Part shown: positions 18,161-27,815 of the stretch, in pieces
Numbering within the stretch: the first letter of the stretch is position 1
Layout: each line of letters starts with the position of its first letter
Assembly (NCBI GenBank): GCA_937883755.1
Contig: CAKZYA010000047.1
Location: 32,491 to 96,490 of the forward strand
DNA from: an uncultured Flammeovirgaceae bacterium
GTDB taxonomy: Bacteria; Bacteroidota; Bacteroidia; Cytophagales; Cyclobacteriaceae
Direction of reading: 5' to 3'
Length of the DNA stretch: 64,000 bases
Notes under the pieces: model-generated
The model's input: the letters and a program-made list of their open reading frames with translations, nothing else
The model's database searches: none
What the model was told of the DNA's origin: nothing
Position numbers and translations under genes: made by a program

Positions 18161-19699
18161 TTAGTTCACATCCCACCACATACGGGTCATTACGTCATCT
18201 GGTAGAGTACCACCCTCCTGAAGGTTGGGGTTGCTGGCCACCTCAATGGAGAAGTATTCAATTCGGCGGAATATTTGTCCGCCCGAAACATTACCTGGAT
18301 AGTTTACTGGAGTAAGCTGAGGGAAGCCCGTTCGGCGCCAGTTACTGTAGGCCTCGTACCACTGCATAAAGTTGGCAGCCCAGTGGTGTTCGCCAATCAT
18401 TTCTTCGGTACCATCAAACGGATTAGCTGCTAGGTAAGCATCTACCTCAGCATCAGTTACTGAAAGTGACTCGTCAAAGATAGTCCACTGCTGCATAGAA
18501 CCTCGTACTCCGGCATTAAAGTGCTCTTCCGCACTTCCACTTGCCCAGCCCTTCAGAATAGCTTCAGCTTGTAAGAATTCTACTTCTGCATAAGTCATAA
18601 AGATGAACGGATCATCAACATCTAGCATAGCTGGGTTGAGGCGAGAGTACGTTAATTCCCGGTCAATAGTCTCAGTAGTTCCTTCAAACTCTCGAATGGT
18701 TTCGGCATCAAATCCGTTAGGCATTCCTTTCTGGGCATCATAGTCGGTGATGTAGGGTCCACCCCATATTCCGATACCACCACTGTAGATCATTAGGCGG
18801 GGATCGTTCCGATCCTTTAGCCAATCAACCAGCGTTTTACTCAGCATATTATTCGCTCCCCAATCATCAGGAATCATGGCTCGGGAAATACCGTTCTGGT
18901 TGAACCACTGGCTAGGGCCAGCCGCCATCTGTAGCCATGCCATATCCTCGTTACTTTCCATTACGCCCCCGGCGAGAGCTTTTTGTACATACTCTTGAGC
19001 CGTAGCGGGATCTACGTTGGAAATCCGCATAGCTAAACGAAGCATTAAGGAGTTAGCAAACTTTTTCCACTTATCGAAATCGCCACCGAATATAAGATCA
19101 GCGTTACCCACTTCATCGGGACCAGTACCAATAGTATTGGCAGCGGTCTCTAACTTGGCTAGCATATCTTTGTAGATAAGCTCCTGATCATCGTACTTAG
19201 GAAAGAAGATTCCATCAACCCCTGAGTTGGCTTCAGTGTAAGGCACATTTCCGTGCAGATCAGTTACGATATGCATCGGGACTATGTACATTATCTGTGC
19301 CATGTGGTGCAGATTTGTCCAGCTAGGATTGGTTCCCTCGGGTCCAGTTTGCCGGATTACCTCGGCTAGCGTTTTTAAAGCATTTGGATAGAAAAACCGC
19401 ATGGTTCCATCAAAACTATCCAGGTGGCGCATGTATTTATCTCCCGAACCACGCTCACCACCTATTTGCAGTGTGGCCATCTGCTGAATCAGACCAGAGG
19501 CTAAATTCAAATGTACCCTTCCGTTAATGAAACGGTTTTCCGCCGACTGCACTGTACCCTGGGAGAACATAAACTTCCAGTCTAGTTCCAGAGCCGCCGT
19601 GGGGTCATCGTTTAATGCTACTAACTCATCATTATCGCAGCCAGATAGGGGTATCAGGCAGATGGTAGCGAAGAGTAGTGCTATACTTAAGTATTTCAT
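18161..19699 (-). CDS. SusD/RagB-like outer-membrane lipoprotein
   Basis: A 512-residue lipoprotein (lipobox PLSGC, Cys21). The opening ELVALNDDPTA, the early TPR-like helices with LNLASGLIQQM and MAQIMYIVPMHIVTDLHGNVPYTEA, and a C-terminal half with FMTYAEVEFLQAEAILKGW and GVRGSMQQW are typical of the SusD-like group 2 (PF12771) nutrient-binding lipoproteins. It forms the lid of the SusC channel. The gene starts 28 bases after the SusC stop. The nature of the nutrient is not visible; no glycoside hydrolase or peptidase lies beside it. Confidence 0.92.
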   Translation of the reverse strand: MKYLSIALLFATICLIPLSGCDNDELVALNDDPTAALELDWKFMFSQGTVQSAENRFINGRVHLNLASGLIQQMATLQIGGERGSGDKYMRHLDSFDGTMRFFYPNALKTLAEVIRQTGPEGTNPSWTNLHHMAQIMYIVPMHIVTDLHGNVPYTEANSGVDGIFFPKYDDQELIYKDMLAKLETAANTIGTGPDEVGNADLIFGGDFDKWKKFANSLMLRLAMRISNVDPATAQEYVQKALAGGVMESNEDMAWLQMAAGPSQWFNQNGISRAMIPDDWGANNMLSKTLVDWLKDRNDPRLMIYSGGIGIWGGPYITDYDAQKGMPNGFDAETIREFEGTTETIDRELTYSRLNPAMLDVDDPFIFMTYAEVEFLQAEAILKGWASGSAEEHFNAGVRGSMQQWTIFDESLSVTDAEVDAYLAANPFDGTEEMIGEHHWAANFMQWYEAYSNWRRTGFPQLTPVNYPGNVSGGQIFRRIEYFSIEVASNPNLQEGGTLPDDVMTRMWWDVN

Positions 19700-19727
19700 T
19701 TCTATTACTCTTTAGTTTATTACTTGA

Positions 19728-22700
19728 TTAAAATTTGGCGCTCACATTAAATCCGAAAGAGCGGGTTTGTGGAACTCCAAAGTATTCCAATCCTTGTGAA
19801 TTGGTATTGTTGTAGGTTGATTCGGGATCAACATTCTCCAGGTTGGTATACAAAAGAAGTAGGTTTCGTCCTACAAACGAAAGCCGTACGGATTGTAGTG
19901 GAGTGTTGGCTAGTAAGCTGGTGGGCAAACTGTAGCCTAAGCTCAACTGCCGAAGCTTGGCAAAGGAAGCATCGTAGATAAAGCGGTCAGCAAGTCCAGA
20001 GTATGCTCCCCAGAATGCTGGAATTTCAGTTTCATCTAACGTCTTGGTAAACGCCTCACCATCTTGGTTAACTCCAGTAACGGTTAGTGACTCCCGTCCT
20101 TCGGATACAAAACCTAGTCCAGAAGTAGGTTCTACGGTCATTCTATGCTGACCAGAGCCTACGAAACGGGCATTAGATCCAGAGTAGAGTTCTCCACCTG
20201 CCTTAAAGTCAACGAGGAAGTCCAGATATATGCCCTTGTAGGTAAAGGTATTCGTTAAACCCCCAATGTATTTATGAACTCCGTTTCCTAATATAGAGGT
20301 TTCGCTAGAGCGTATTGGCTGTCCGCTATCTTCGTTGAATACGGGTTGGCCGTTAATCATTTGTTGGGTAAATCCGGTAATAGTACTAAACCGCTGCCCT
20401 ACAATATTCTCGGTAAAAGCCGATCGGGTACGAGGTTCCCCAGTCTGAAATCTTTCAATTCCGGGCGAAAGGGCAATTACCTTATTATTGTTCAGCGAGA
20501 AGTTAAAGCGCACATCCCAAGAGAAATTGGTCTTTTGAATAGGAGTACCCGTCAACAATAGCTCGATACCGTTGTTTTCCATCTCTCCGATGTTGATGGT
20601 AGTAGCCTCAAAACCAGAAGTCCGTGAAATCTGAGCGTTTAGAATATCATCGGTGGTTCTCTGCTGGTAGTAGGTGAAGTCAACTCCTAAACGATTACTT
20701 AAGAACCGTAGATCAACTCCTACTTCAAACTCCGTAGAGGTTAGGGGAACCAGCAATTGGTTAGGGATTGAGTTTTGGGAAATACTAGCAGTAGGCTGAT
20801 CCAAGTGACCTTGTCCCAAACTATACGTCAGAGCTAAGCGGTAAGGGTCAGTGTCGCCACCTACCTGCGCCCAAGAAGCGCGTAGTTTACCGAAAGGGAG
20901 GATATTGCCATCTGCCAATCCAAACAACTCAGAAAACACAAAACTACCTCCGATAGAAGGGTAAAGTATACTATTCGTTTCTGGGTTCAACGTTGAAAAC
21001 CAATCGTTTCGGGCAGTACCTGTCAGATAGATTATATCCTTGAAACCAACGTTCACTGAACCAAAAACGGAGTTGATACCCTTTTCATTAAAGGCATAAG
21101 AAGGGTTCTGGTTCGCCAAATTGGCAAAAGTGTTGAAGAACGGAATGTTAAAGTTACTACCACTCAATTGCAATCTCTCGAAAGATCGGCGCATGATGTT
21201 AGCACCCACAAAAGCATCCACTGAAATATCGCCGTAACGGTCATTGAATCCGATGATCCCTTCTATATTTGTCTCTCTTATTCGGTCTTCTCGCTCCCTC
21301 ATGCTACCTCGGCGCTGATAACCCGTACCAAACGGAGTCAAGTCAGTTTCTCTACGAGTATACCAATCCATGCTGAATCGCCCCTGAGCGTACAAGAAGT
21401 CAGTGACATCAAAGCGTACTACGTTAGAGGTAATGATACGGTCGCGGACGTCATCGTTTTCAAACTGATGGGCAGCCCACCAAGGATTCTGGTTCCAGAG
21501 GTTATTAGATATCTGTAATTCTTCGCCAGAACCTTTACCATCGAATGTTGTTACCCCATCCGGAACGGCACCTGGCTTATTAGGATCACCTCTAAGGTCA
21601 TCTACATCGTAGTTGTTAGGTAATCTTACCAATCCCTGAGGAGCATTACCGGGTGAGTCAGCTAACCGTGGTCGGTTCTGGGCGTTCTCGTTAGAATACA
21701 AAACCTTGGAGGTAACGGTTATGCGGTCAGCGTACTTACCATTGTAAGATAAGGTTACGTTGTTTCGGGTGAAGCCGGATTCAGGGATGATACCTTCATT
21801 ATCCAGACGAGAGAAGTTTAGGCGAACCCGCTGATTCTCGCTTCCTCCCGAAAACCCAATGGTGTTAGTAAAAGTAGTTCCTATACGATAAAATGCATCA
21901 AGATTATCGCCCACATTGGAATAAGGGCGCTCTACCCCGTCAAACTGAGGAACCAAGCTACCGTCTAAGCGGCTGCCCCAGTCACCAGTTCCGAATTCAA
22001 AAGCCTCTTGAGCAGTAGTAGGTCTACGCCCCTGAGTTCCCTGTCCGTACTGATCCTGGAAATCAAATAGATCAATTATATCCTCAAATACGAAGTTAGA
22101 GTTAAAGTCAACGCCAATACCACTACGAGCCTTGCCACTTTTAGTAGTGATGAGGATTACCCCGTTAGAAGCTCGCGAACCGTAGAGTGCGGCAGCATTG
22201 GCTCCTTTCAGCACACTGATGTTCTCAATATCATCAGGGTTAATACTAGAAGTCCCATCTCCTTCATCGGAACCACCCCACAGACCAGCTTGACCAAAAC
22301 CCGAGTTGTCCATGGGTACTCCGTCAATAACGTACAGCGGCTGGTTATTACCGGCTAGCGATACGTTACCCCGAATAATTACCCGGCTAGAACCTGCTGG
22401 TCCCGAGGCAATATTGCTGACGTTAACTCCAGCAACTTTACCCGCTAAGGAATTAGCTAGGTTAATTTCCCGGGCTTCTTGAAAGCTTTCTCCTGCTACT
22501 TCTTCTACCGAGTAGCTGAGCGATTTTTCGTCTCGCTCTACCCCAAGGGCAGTTACTACCACTTCGGTGAGTTGCTGTACATCAGCTTCTAATGCGAGAT
22601 CCACTGTGGATCGGTTACCCACGGCTACGTCTTGCGTAGTGTAGCCAATAGATGAAAAGGTTAGAACCGGATTGTCTCCGGAAACGGTAATCACATAATT

Positions 22701-22871
22701 ACCGTCAATGTCAGTCACGGTACCAATGGTAGTTCCTTTCACCAGAACGTTTACGCCTGGCAATGCAGAATTTTCTTCGGCATCCGTAACTTTCCCGCTG
22801 ACTTGGCGCTGCGCCCATGCGTAGGACACACTTACCGTCAGCAGTAGCAAAACGAGTAGTCGTTTTCTCAT
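19728..22871 (-). CDS. SusC/RagA TonB-linked outer-membrane transporter
   Basis: A 1047-residue TonB-dependent transporter. After a signal peptide (to about residue 20, SYAWAQ) comes a carboxypeptidase-D-like domain (VSGKVTDAEENSALPGVNVLVKG), then the SusC-type plug (NSLAGKVAGVNVSNI, RVIIRGNVSLAGNNQPLYVIDGVPMD, NISVLKGANAAALYGSRASNGVILITTK) and a large barrel ending FGFNVSAKF. The length is normal for the family. It is the first gene of the susCD unit; the 285-base upstream region is AT-rich with inverted repeats and no adjacent sigma/anti-sigma pair. Confidence 0.95.
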   Translation of the reverse strand: MRKRLLVLLLLTVSVSYAWAQRQVSGKVTDAEENSALPGVNVLVKGTTIGTVTDIDGNYVITVSGDNPVLTFSSIGYTTQDVAVGNRSTVDLALEADVQQLTEVVVTALGVERDEKSLSYSVEEVAGESFQEAREINLANSLAGKVAGVNVSNIASGPAGSSRVIIRGNVSLAGNNQPLYVIDGVPMDNSGFGQAGLWGGSDEGDGTSSINPDDIENISVLKGANAAALYGSRASNGVILITTKSGKARSGIGVDFNSNFVFEDIIDLFDFQDQYGQGTQGRRPTTAQEAFEFGTGDWGSRLDGSLVPQFDGVERPYSNVGDNLDAFYRIGTTFTNTIGFSGGSENQRVRLNFSRLDNEGIIPESGFTRNNVTLSYNGKYADRITVTSKVLYSNENAQNRPRLADSPGNAPQGLVRLPNNYDVDDLRGDPNKPGAVPDGVTTFDGKGSGEELQISNNLWNQNPWWAAHQFENDDVRDRIITSNVVRFDVTDFLYAQGRFSMDWYTRRETDLTPFGTGYQRRGSMREREDRIRETNIEGIIGFNDRYGDISVDAFVGANIMRRSFERLQLSGSNFNIPFFNTFANLANQNPSYAFNEKGINSVFGSVNVGFKDIIYLTGTARNDWFSTLNPETNSILYPSIGGSFVFSELFGLADGNILPFGKLRASWAQVGGDTDPYRLALTYSLGQGHLDQPTASISQNSIPNQLLVPLTSTEFEVGVDLRFLSNRLGVDFTYYQQRTTDDILNAQISRTSGFEATTINIGEMENNGIELLLTGTPIQKTNFSWDVRFNFSLNNNKVIALSPGIERFQTGEPRTRSAFTENIVGQRFSTITGFTQQMINGQPVFNEDSGQPIRSSETSILGNGVHKYIGGLTNTFTYKGIYLDFLVDFKAGGELYSGSNARFVGSGQHRMTVEPTSGLGFVSEGRESLTVTGVNQDGEAFTKTLDETEIPAFWGAYSGLADRFIYDASFAKLRQLSLGYSLPTSLLANTPLQSVRLSFVGRNLLLLYTNLENVDPESTYNNTNSQGLEYFGVPQTRSFGFNVSAKF

Positions 22872-23156
22872 GGAAAGTAGATTTAGGTTATTAAAAAGAA
22901 TATATAAAACTATAAAAGGCTATTAAAATATTAGCAAAGCGAGGATTACTTGCGATCTTATTATTAGCACTATCGATTAAAACTACATATTCCTTGAAAA
23001 TTTGCAAATTCTACTTATATAATTTATAGCATAATCATAAATTATATTGAATAAATTATATAGTATTTAGGCTATGATAGTGCTATTACTACTTGTAAAA
23101 GTATTACTTCTTATAAATTGGAGGACTAACTGAGTCAGTACGTTAAAGTAATTCTA
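22872..23156. promoter_or_regulatory. susC upstream region with long-range inverted repeat
   Basis: TAGCACTATC at 22965-22974 is repeated inverted as GATAGTGCTA at 23076-23085, and the AT-rich core between them has its own dyad (ATAATTTAT ... ATAAATTAT). No gene is evident. The position, in front of susC, suggests regulatory sites; an exact promoter was not recognisable. Confidence 0.4.
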
Positions 23157-23681
23157 CTACTTTAGTTGCCGTATTCGCGCATATATCGGACAAGAAGGTT
23201 CGTGAGCTCCTGGTAGATAGCCAGTACTCATCAGAAACTCATTTACGATTTCTCCCCCCACAAACTTAAAATGTTTTTTGAAGAGCTTTACCCACTCGAC
23301 CTTCGTAAGAGGATGGTAATGGTCGAGCCAGTTTTTAAACGATCCATACTCTTGTTGAAGAAGCAAAATCCGCTGAGCATTGTGAATAGCAGCATTTACC
23401 TTCAGTCGGTTGCGAATGATTCCTACATCACTTAACAAACGAGTTCGGTCATCTTCGCCATAGTTGGCTATCTGTTCGATCCTGAATTCCGAGTATGCTT
23501 TCCGAAAGTTATCTTTCTTTTTAAGAATAGTTGTCCACGATAAACCAGCCTGATTAATCTCTAAAATCAATCGCCCGAATAGCTCATCGTCATCCTCTAG
23601 TGGGAAGCCATACTCATGGTCGTGGTAGTACACATTAGGATTGTCCGCATCCATTTGCTGAACCGCTTGACAGTAGGTCAT
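23157..23681 (-). CDS. tag: DNA-3-methyladenine glycosylase I
   Basis: A 174-residue base-excision repair enzyme that removes 3-methyladenine from alkylated DNA. The family core is clear: YYHDHEYGFP, LILEINQAGLSWTTILKKK (catalytic-pocket Glu41 and Trp49), GIIRNRLKVNAAIHNA and KHFKFVG. The zinc-snap ligands of E. coli Tag (Cys4, His17, His175, Cys179) have counterparts in Cys4, His20, His160 and Cys164 (AHEPSC). The length is slightly below the E. coli enzyme (187). It stands alone on the minus strand. Confidence 0.93.
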   Translation of the reverse strand: MTYCQAVQQMDADNPNVYYHDHEYGFPLEDDDELFGRLILEINQAGLSWTTILKKKDNFRKAYSEFRIEQIANYGEDDRTRLLSDVGIIRNRLKVNAAIHNAQRILLLQQEYGSFKNWLDHYHPLTKVEWVKLFKKHFKFVGGEIVNEFLMSTGYLPGAHEPSCPIYARIRQLK

Positions 23682-23690
23682 ATTGTTTAT

Positions 23691-23820
23691 TAGTGTTGGG
23701 GTGTTATAGTGTTTTGGGTTCTGAAGTTCTGGGCTTGTAAGTTATAATCTAAACTTCTCTACCTAAACATTATTACACGATGATATGAGTACTCTAACAC
23801 CAAAACATTATAATACTTTT
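23691..23820. repeat. Inverted-repeat element, family B (copy 2)
   Basis: TAGTGTTGGGGTGTTATAGTG at the left and an inverted relative (GTACTCTAACACCAAAACATT, then ATAATACTTTT) at the right, with a divergent core. It matches copy 1 at 12659-12757. The stop codon of the EamA gene lies inside its right arm. Confidence 0.5.
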
Positions 23821-24689
23821 CGTTCAACTTTAACACTCTTTTGTTTCTTCGCTAGGTTTTGTTTGTACCATACATTAGCCACTACTCCTAAGATAGCTAG
23901 ACCCATACCTGCGTAGGCTAGCAAGCTGTAGGTTTCGTCAAAGAAAATATAACCGAAAATTAAAGCGTACACAATGCTGAGATAACGAATAATGCTCACT
24001 TTAGACAGTTCTTCCAATTGAATGGATTTAGTCATAAAGAACTGAGCAAACTGAGTGAATAAGCCAATCGTGATAAGGATTGCCCAGTCCCAACCTTGCG
24101 GTGGCACCCAATGGAAGAACGAATACGCTCCACTGAGTGGAGTAGTAATCAGGGGAAAATAGAAGATAATCACCAGCGGATGCTCCTGTGTATTGATCTT
24201 ACGAACAAAGTTCTGAGCTAAGCCTGAGAAGAGCGTAGCCACAACACCTATTATTAAATAAAACCAGGGAACGCGGGGGTCAAACCCTTGCACCATCACT
24301 ACTCCGACAAAAGCAAGTAAAAAGAATAGCCACTGAACAGGCTTTACTTTTTCGCGGGCAATAAAAATACCGAGAATAGTAGTAAAGATAGGAGCGAGAA
24401 AACCAATAGTCACTGCACTAGCAAGGGGAATTTGTTGGAGGGTTTCGTAGAATAATATTAGGGCACCCGCCCCAAATAAACCACGTAAGATTAAATACTT
24501 ACGGTGCGTACCCCAAACCGATACTCCTTGCCGCTGAAGTAGCCAAAAGCTAAGTGAGATAGAAACCACCGAGCGAAAAAAGACTACCTGAGTAGAAGGA
24601 ATATGCGATACCAGTTTCACCATCAACCCCATGCAGGAGAAGAAAAATACTGACACCACCATATACCAAACTCCTCGGGAAAAATTCAC
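23808..24689 (-). CDS. EamA/DMT-superfamily transporter
   Basis: A 293-residue membrane protein with about ten helices in two EamA halves (VVFFRSVVSISLSFWLLQR, LASAVTIGFLAPIFTTILG, then LSIVYALIFGYIFFDETY and LAILGVVANVW). Drug/metabolite transporters of this class export small metabolites; the substrate is not predictable. The C-terminal KKQKSVKVERKVL tail runs into a family B repeat. It is the last gene of the run phhB-rsmI-lnt-phosphatase-EamA. Confidence 0.88.
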   Translation of the reverse strand: MNFSRGVWYMVVSVFFFSCMGLMVKLVSHIPSTQVVFFRSVVSISLSFWLLQRQGVSVWGTHRKYLILRGLFGAGALILFYETLQQIPLASAVTIGFLAPIFTTILGIFIAREKVKPVQWLFFLLAFVGVVMVQGFDPRVPWFYLIIGVVATLFSGLAQNFVRKINTQEHPLVIIFYFPLITTPLSGAYSFFHWVPPQGWDWAILITIGLFTQFAQFFMTKSIQLEELSKVSIIRYLSIVYALIFGYIFFDETYSLLAYAGMGLAILGVVANVWYKQNLAKKQKSVKVERKVL

Positions 24690-24702
24690 ACTGCTCGTTT
24701 AA

Positions 24703-25509
24703 TCAATAATCCTTACCGTCGTACCAATGCTTCTTAATCACTTCCATTAGATCAGGGCGAATGGCACAACCAGCTACTAGTTCGCCTCCGAAAATGTAAT
24801 TATCGGTTCCAGTAAATGTGGTGACTGAACCTCTCGCTTGCTGTACAATCAGCGTTCCGGCAGCTACATCCCAGGGTTTGAGGTTATATTCAAAGAAACC
24901 CTCAAACCGTCCGCAGGCTACGTAAGCTAAATCTAGGGCGGCACTCCCCATTCGGCGCAAGCCGTGAGTTTGTTGCATCAAATCCTGCACTACGTCAATA
25001 TACGCGGGCATCTCCCGAAACTTAGAGTAGGGGAATCCCGTCGCCAATAGCGATTCTTCCAGCTTTTTCACCGAAGAAACTTGTATCTCCTGATTGTTGA
25101 GATAAGCTTGCCCGTTTTTAGTAGCGTAGAACATCTCATCGCGATTGGGTTCGTAGATTGCGCCCAAAATCACCTCATCGCCCTCCATCAAGCCTACACT
25201 GATAGAGTAAAACGGAAGATTGTGTACGTAATTAGTTGTACCGTCTACTGGGTCAATTACCCAATTGTAGCGATCCGCTTTTCCAACATCAGCCGTGCCT
25301 TCTTCGGTAATAAATCCGGCATCGGGTAGAATTCCGGATAAGCTTTTAACTAACCGCTTTTCAGCTTCTTTATCTACGTATGATACCAGGTCATTCTTTC
25401 CCTTATACTCAATATCACCGGAAGAAAATTTTCGATTCTCTTCTAAAATAAAATGTCCAGTATCCCGAACGGCGCCCAGGGTTTGTTCTAACAGATGGTT
25501 GAGGTACAT
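24703..25509 (-). CDS. Inositol monophosphatase family protein
   Basis: A 268-residue lithium-sensitive phosphatase-fold enzyme. Metal-binding motifs are present: ITEEGTAD (Glu70), WVIDPVDGTTNYVH (Asp86, Asp89) and KPWDVAAGTLIVQQA near residue 215. Substrates in the family include inositol-1-phosphate and other sugar phosphates. Its ATG overlaps the lnt stop by one base, implying co-translation, and the EamA gene follows after 13 bases. A second family member, cysQ, lies at 54928-55722. Confidence 0.9.
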   Translation of the reverse strand: MYLNHLLEQTLGAVRDTGHFILEENRKFSSGDIEYKGKNDLVSYVDKEAEKRLVKSLSGILPDAGFITEEGTADVGKADRYNWVIDPVDGTTNYVHNLPFYSISVGLMEGDEVILGAIYEPNRDEMFYATKNGQAYLNNQEIQVSSVKKLEESLLATGFPYSKFREMPAYIDVVQDLMQQTHGLRRMGSAALDLAYVACGRFEGFFEYNLKPWDVAAGTLIVQQARGSVTTFTGTDNYIFGGELVAGCAIRPDLMEVIKKHWYDGKDY

Positions 25510-27155
25510 TAGTATTTGTGAGTTTTTCGTTTTACAAAAGCCGCCAGAAATACTAGCGGAGATAACCAGGCGGCAGTACGAGCTAGATAGTCTCCATGAC
25601 GGGCGTAGAAAGTAATATCGTCATTCGCGTGAATTGTTTCCCGAATCACAGCAGGCTCCCAGTATTCGGTAGGCTGAAGGATATCCCCCCGTTGATTGAT
25701 AAAGGCTGAAATTCCGGTATTAGCTGAGCGGGCTATACTTCGACGTAACTCAATAGCCCGCAAGGAAGCGTACTGCAAATGCTGCTTAAAACCCGGAGTG
25801 TTACCCCACCAGGCATCGTTGGTGATTATAAAGATAAGTTCAGCCCCGTTTCGTACAAATTCGGCCATAAAGTCACCGTAGATAGATTCGTAGCAAATGG
25901 CGGGAGCTGCCCCTACGGAATCGGTATCGTATAGTACGGTGCGTTCGGCTTGCCGTCCAAACCCTCCAGCAGTACCTCCCAAATCAAAAATTGTCTCGGA
26001 AATCACCCGGAATACCTGCGGATACGGCAGAATTTCTACCCCTGGTACCAATTTAGATTTGTGGTAATAAACCTCGGTATCATTTTCATCTACAAATAAG
26101 GCGGTATTGAATACATCGTAGTAACCTATTTTTTCCCCATAGCGAGCAGTGGGTGGAGCGATAGTATCTTTTCCGTAAATAATATAAGATGTCATTCCCG
26201 TAATCAATGCTAAATCGGGGTACCGCTCATTAAATGCTAGAATCTTTTCAAAAATCTCAGAAGAAGTGAAATCAGGTTCGTAATACGCTCCATCAAAAGC
26301 CGATTCTGGCCAAAGCAAAAACTGGGTTTCAGGAGTAAGTGCTTCTTCGGATTGAGCAATAAAGCGGGCTACCTGTTCTTCGTAGGGAATAAAATTTTCG
26401 CTACCAACAAATTTCTCAGTATACGGATCAATGTTGGGTTGCAGGGCGACCACTTCGGTAGGTTTGCCCATCGTATCATAATTAAAATAGGTGATGTAAG
26501 AGTAAATAATCGGCAACGAAAGCCAGACAACCGTAAAGAGCAAACTACGCCAGCGAAGCGAGGTTAGTAAACTTCCGTTGGGGGCGAAAAATACGTGATA
26601 GATCGCAATGTTGCCTAGCCAAATCCAAAGTGTACCACCGAAGACTCCGGTGTACTCGTACCACTGGACCCAAGCGGGTTGAGCGGCAAATCCATTACCT
26701 AACGTGAGCCAGGGCCAAGATAAATCCCAGTTCAGGTGAATGTACTCAAAGGTCATCCAATAGAGCACTAGCGCAAACAACCCCCAAGCGGTTCCAGCGG
26801 CGCGTTTGGTAAAGCGGTACAGAAGCCAGGGTAAAGTCATGAGTAGCGTATTTGCCAATAACATAAAGATGGCTCCGGCTAATGTAGCATTGTAAACCCA
26901 CCAGGTTGTCAAAATATTCCATAGAAAAAGTGTGAGATAGGCGTAGCCAAAAAACACCCGACCCGGACGGCGGTATCGCTCGGTAGTACAATAATTTTCA
27001 ATCGCTAAGAGCGGAGCAATGGCAAAAAACAGAAAAAATGGAAAGGCAAATGGCGGCCAGCCGAGCCAAAATAATAACCCACTGGCAACAGAAAGCAGAA
27101 GTAAGTAGTAGGGTTTTTGGGGCAAGAGCGAGTTAGTTTTTACCTTCAACAACAA
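25509..27155 (-). CDS. lnt: Apolipoprotein N-acyltransferase
   Basis: An integral membrane enzyme that adds the third acyl chain to lipoproteins. About six N-terminal helices precede a nitrilase-type domain with the Glu-Lys-Cys triad: LLWPESAFDG, YYHKSKLVPGVE and AICYESIYGDF (Glu295, Lys377 and Cys432 counted from the longest frame, TTG 27188). No ATG is near the N-terminus; I place the start at a TTG about 27155-27149, 6-9 bases or so after an AAGGAG inside the end of rsmI. Length is about 546-548 residues, a little above E. coli Lnt (512). Confidence 0.9.
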   Translation of the reverse strand: MLLKVKTNSLLPQKPYYLLLLSVASGLLFWLGWPPFAFPFFLFFAIAPLLAIENYCTTERYRRPGRVFFGYAYLTLFLWNILTTWWVYNATLAGAIFMLLANTLLMTLPWLLYRFTKRAAGTAWGLFALVLYWMTFEYIHLNWDLSWPWLTLGNGFAAQPAWVQWYEYTGVFGGTLWIWLGNIAIYHVFFAPNGSLLTSLRWRSLLFTVVWLSLPIIYSYITYFNYDTMGKPTEVVALQPNIDPYTEKFVGSENFIPYEEQVARFIAQSEEALTPETQFLLWPESAFDGAYYEPDFTSSEIFEKILAFNERYPDLALITGMTSYIIYGKDTIAPPTARYGEKIGYYDVFNTALFVDENDTEVYYHKSKLVPGVEILPYPQVFRVISETIFDLGGTAGGFGRQAERTVLYDTDSVGAAPAICYESIYGDFMAEFVRNGAELIFIITNDAWWGNTPGFKQHLQYASLRAIELRRSIARSANTGISAFINQRGDILQPTEYWEPAVIRETIHANDDITFYARHGDYLARTAAWLSPLVFLAAFVKRKTHKY

Positions 27156-27810
27156 TAACAATCTCTCCTTTAACGGTAGAGTCAGCAAAGTAGTTAATTA
27201 ATTCGGATAAAGTTCCCCGCCGGGTTTCCTCATGTAGTTTAGTCAGCTCACGAGAGACTGATGCCTGCCGGGTTTTGCCTAAATGTTCAGCTAATTGCTG
27301 CAAGGCTTTGACCAGCCGGTGGGGCGATTCGTAGAGAACGATGGTTCGGGTTTCCTCTGCTAACTGTTTCAGGCGAGTTTGCCTCCCTTTCTTGTGCGGA
27401 AGAAAGCCCTCAAACACGAATCGGTCAGCCGGTAATCCCGAATTCACTAAAGCGGGAACGAGTGCCGTGGCTCCTGGTAAGCACTCTACTTCAATACCTT
27501 CTTTTAAACACTCTCGCACTAGCAAAAAACCAGGGTCAGAAATGGCAGGAGTTCCGGCATCACTTATAAGCGCCATCCGTTCATTTTTTAGTCGCTTCAC
27601 TAGCCCTTCTACCGCCCGATGCTCGTTAAAGGCATGGTAGCTTTGGGTAGGTGTAGTTATGCTAAAGTGCTTTAACAGCTTCCCCGAAGTTCGAGTATCT
27701 TCCGCCAAAATCAGATCAACCTCCTTTAAAATCCGTAGTGCCCGTAGTGTAATATCTTCTAGATTACCAATCGGAGTAGGAACCAAAAAGAGGGCGGCGG
27801 TTTCCTGCAC
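27133..27810 (-). CDS. rsmI: 16S rRNA (cytidine-1402-2'-O)-methyltransferase
   Basis: A 225-residue SAM-dependent tetrapyrrole-methylase-fold enzyme that methylates the ribose of C1402 in 16S rRNA. Diagnostic motifs are LVPTPIGNLEDITLRALRIL at the N-terminus, LILAEDTRTSGKLL, ALISDAGTPAISDPG and VLYESPHRL. It starts with GTG five bases after the phhB stop. The length (225) is shorter than E. coli RsmI (286), lacking the usual C-terminal extension, which is common in Bacteroidota. Its 3' end overlaps the lnt start. Confidence 0.92.
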   Translation of the reverse strand: MQETAALFLVPTPIGNLEDITLRALRILKEVDLILAEDTRTSGKLLKHFSITTPTQSYHAFNEHRAVEGLVKRLKNERMALISDAGTPAISDPGFLLVRECLKEGIEVECLPGATALVPALVNSGLPADRFVFEGFLPHKKGRQTRLKQLAEETRTIVLYESPHRLVKALQQLAEHLGKTRQASVSRELTKLHEETRRGTLSELINYFADSTVKGEIVIVVEGKN

Positions 27811-27815
27811 GATAA

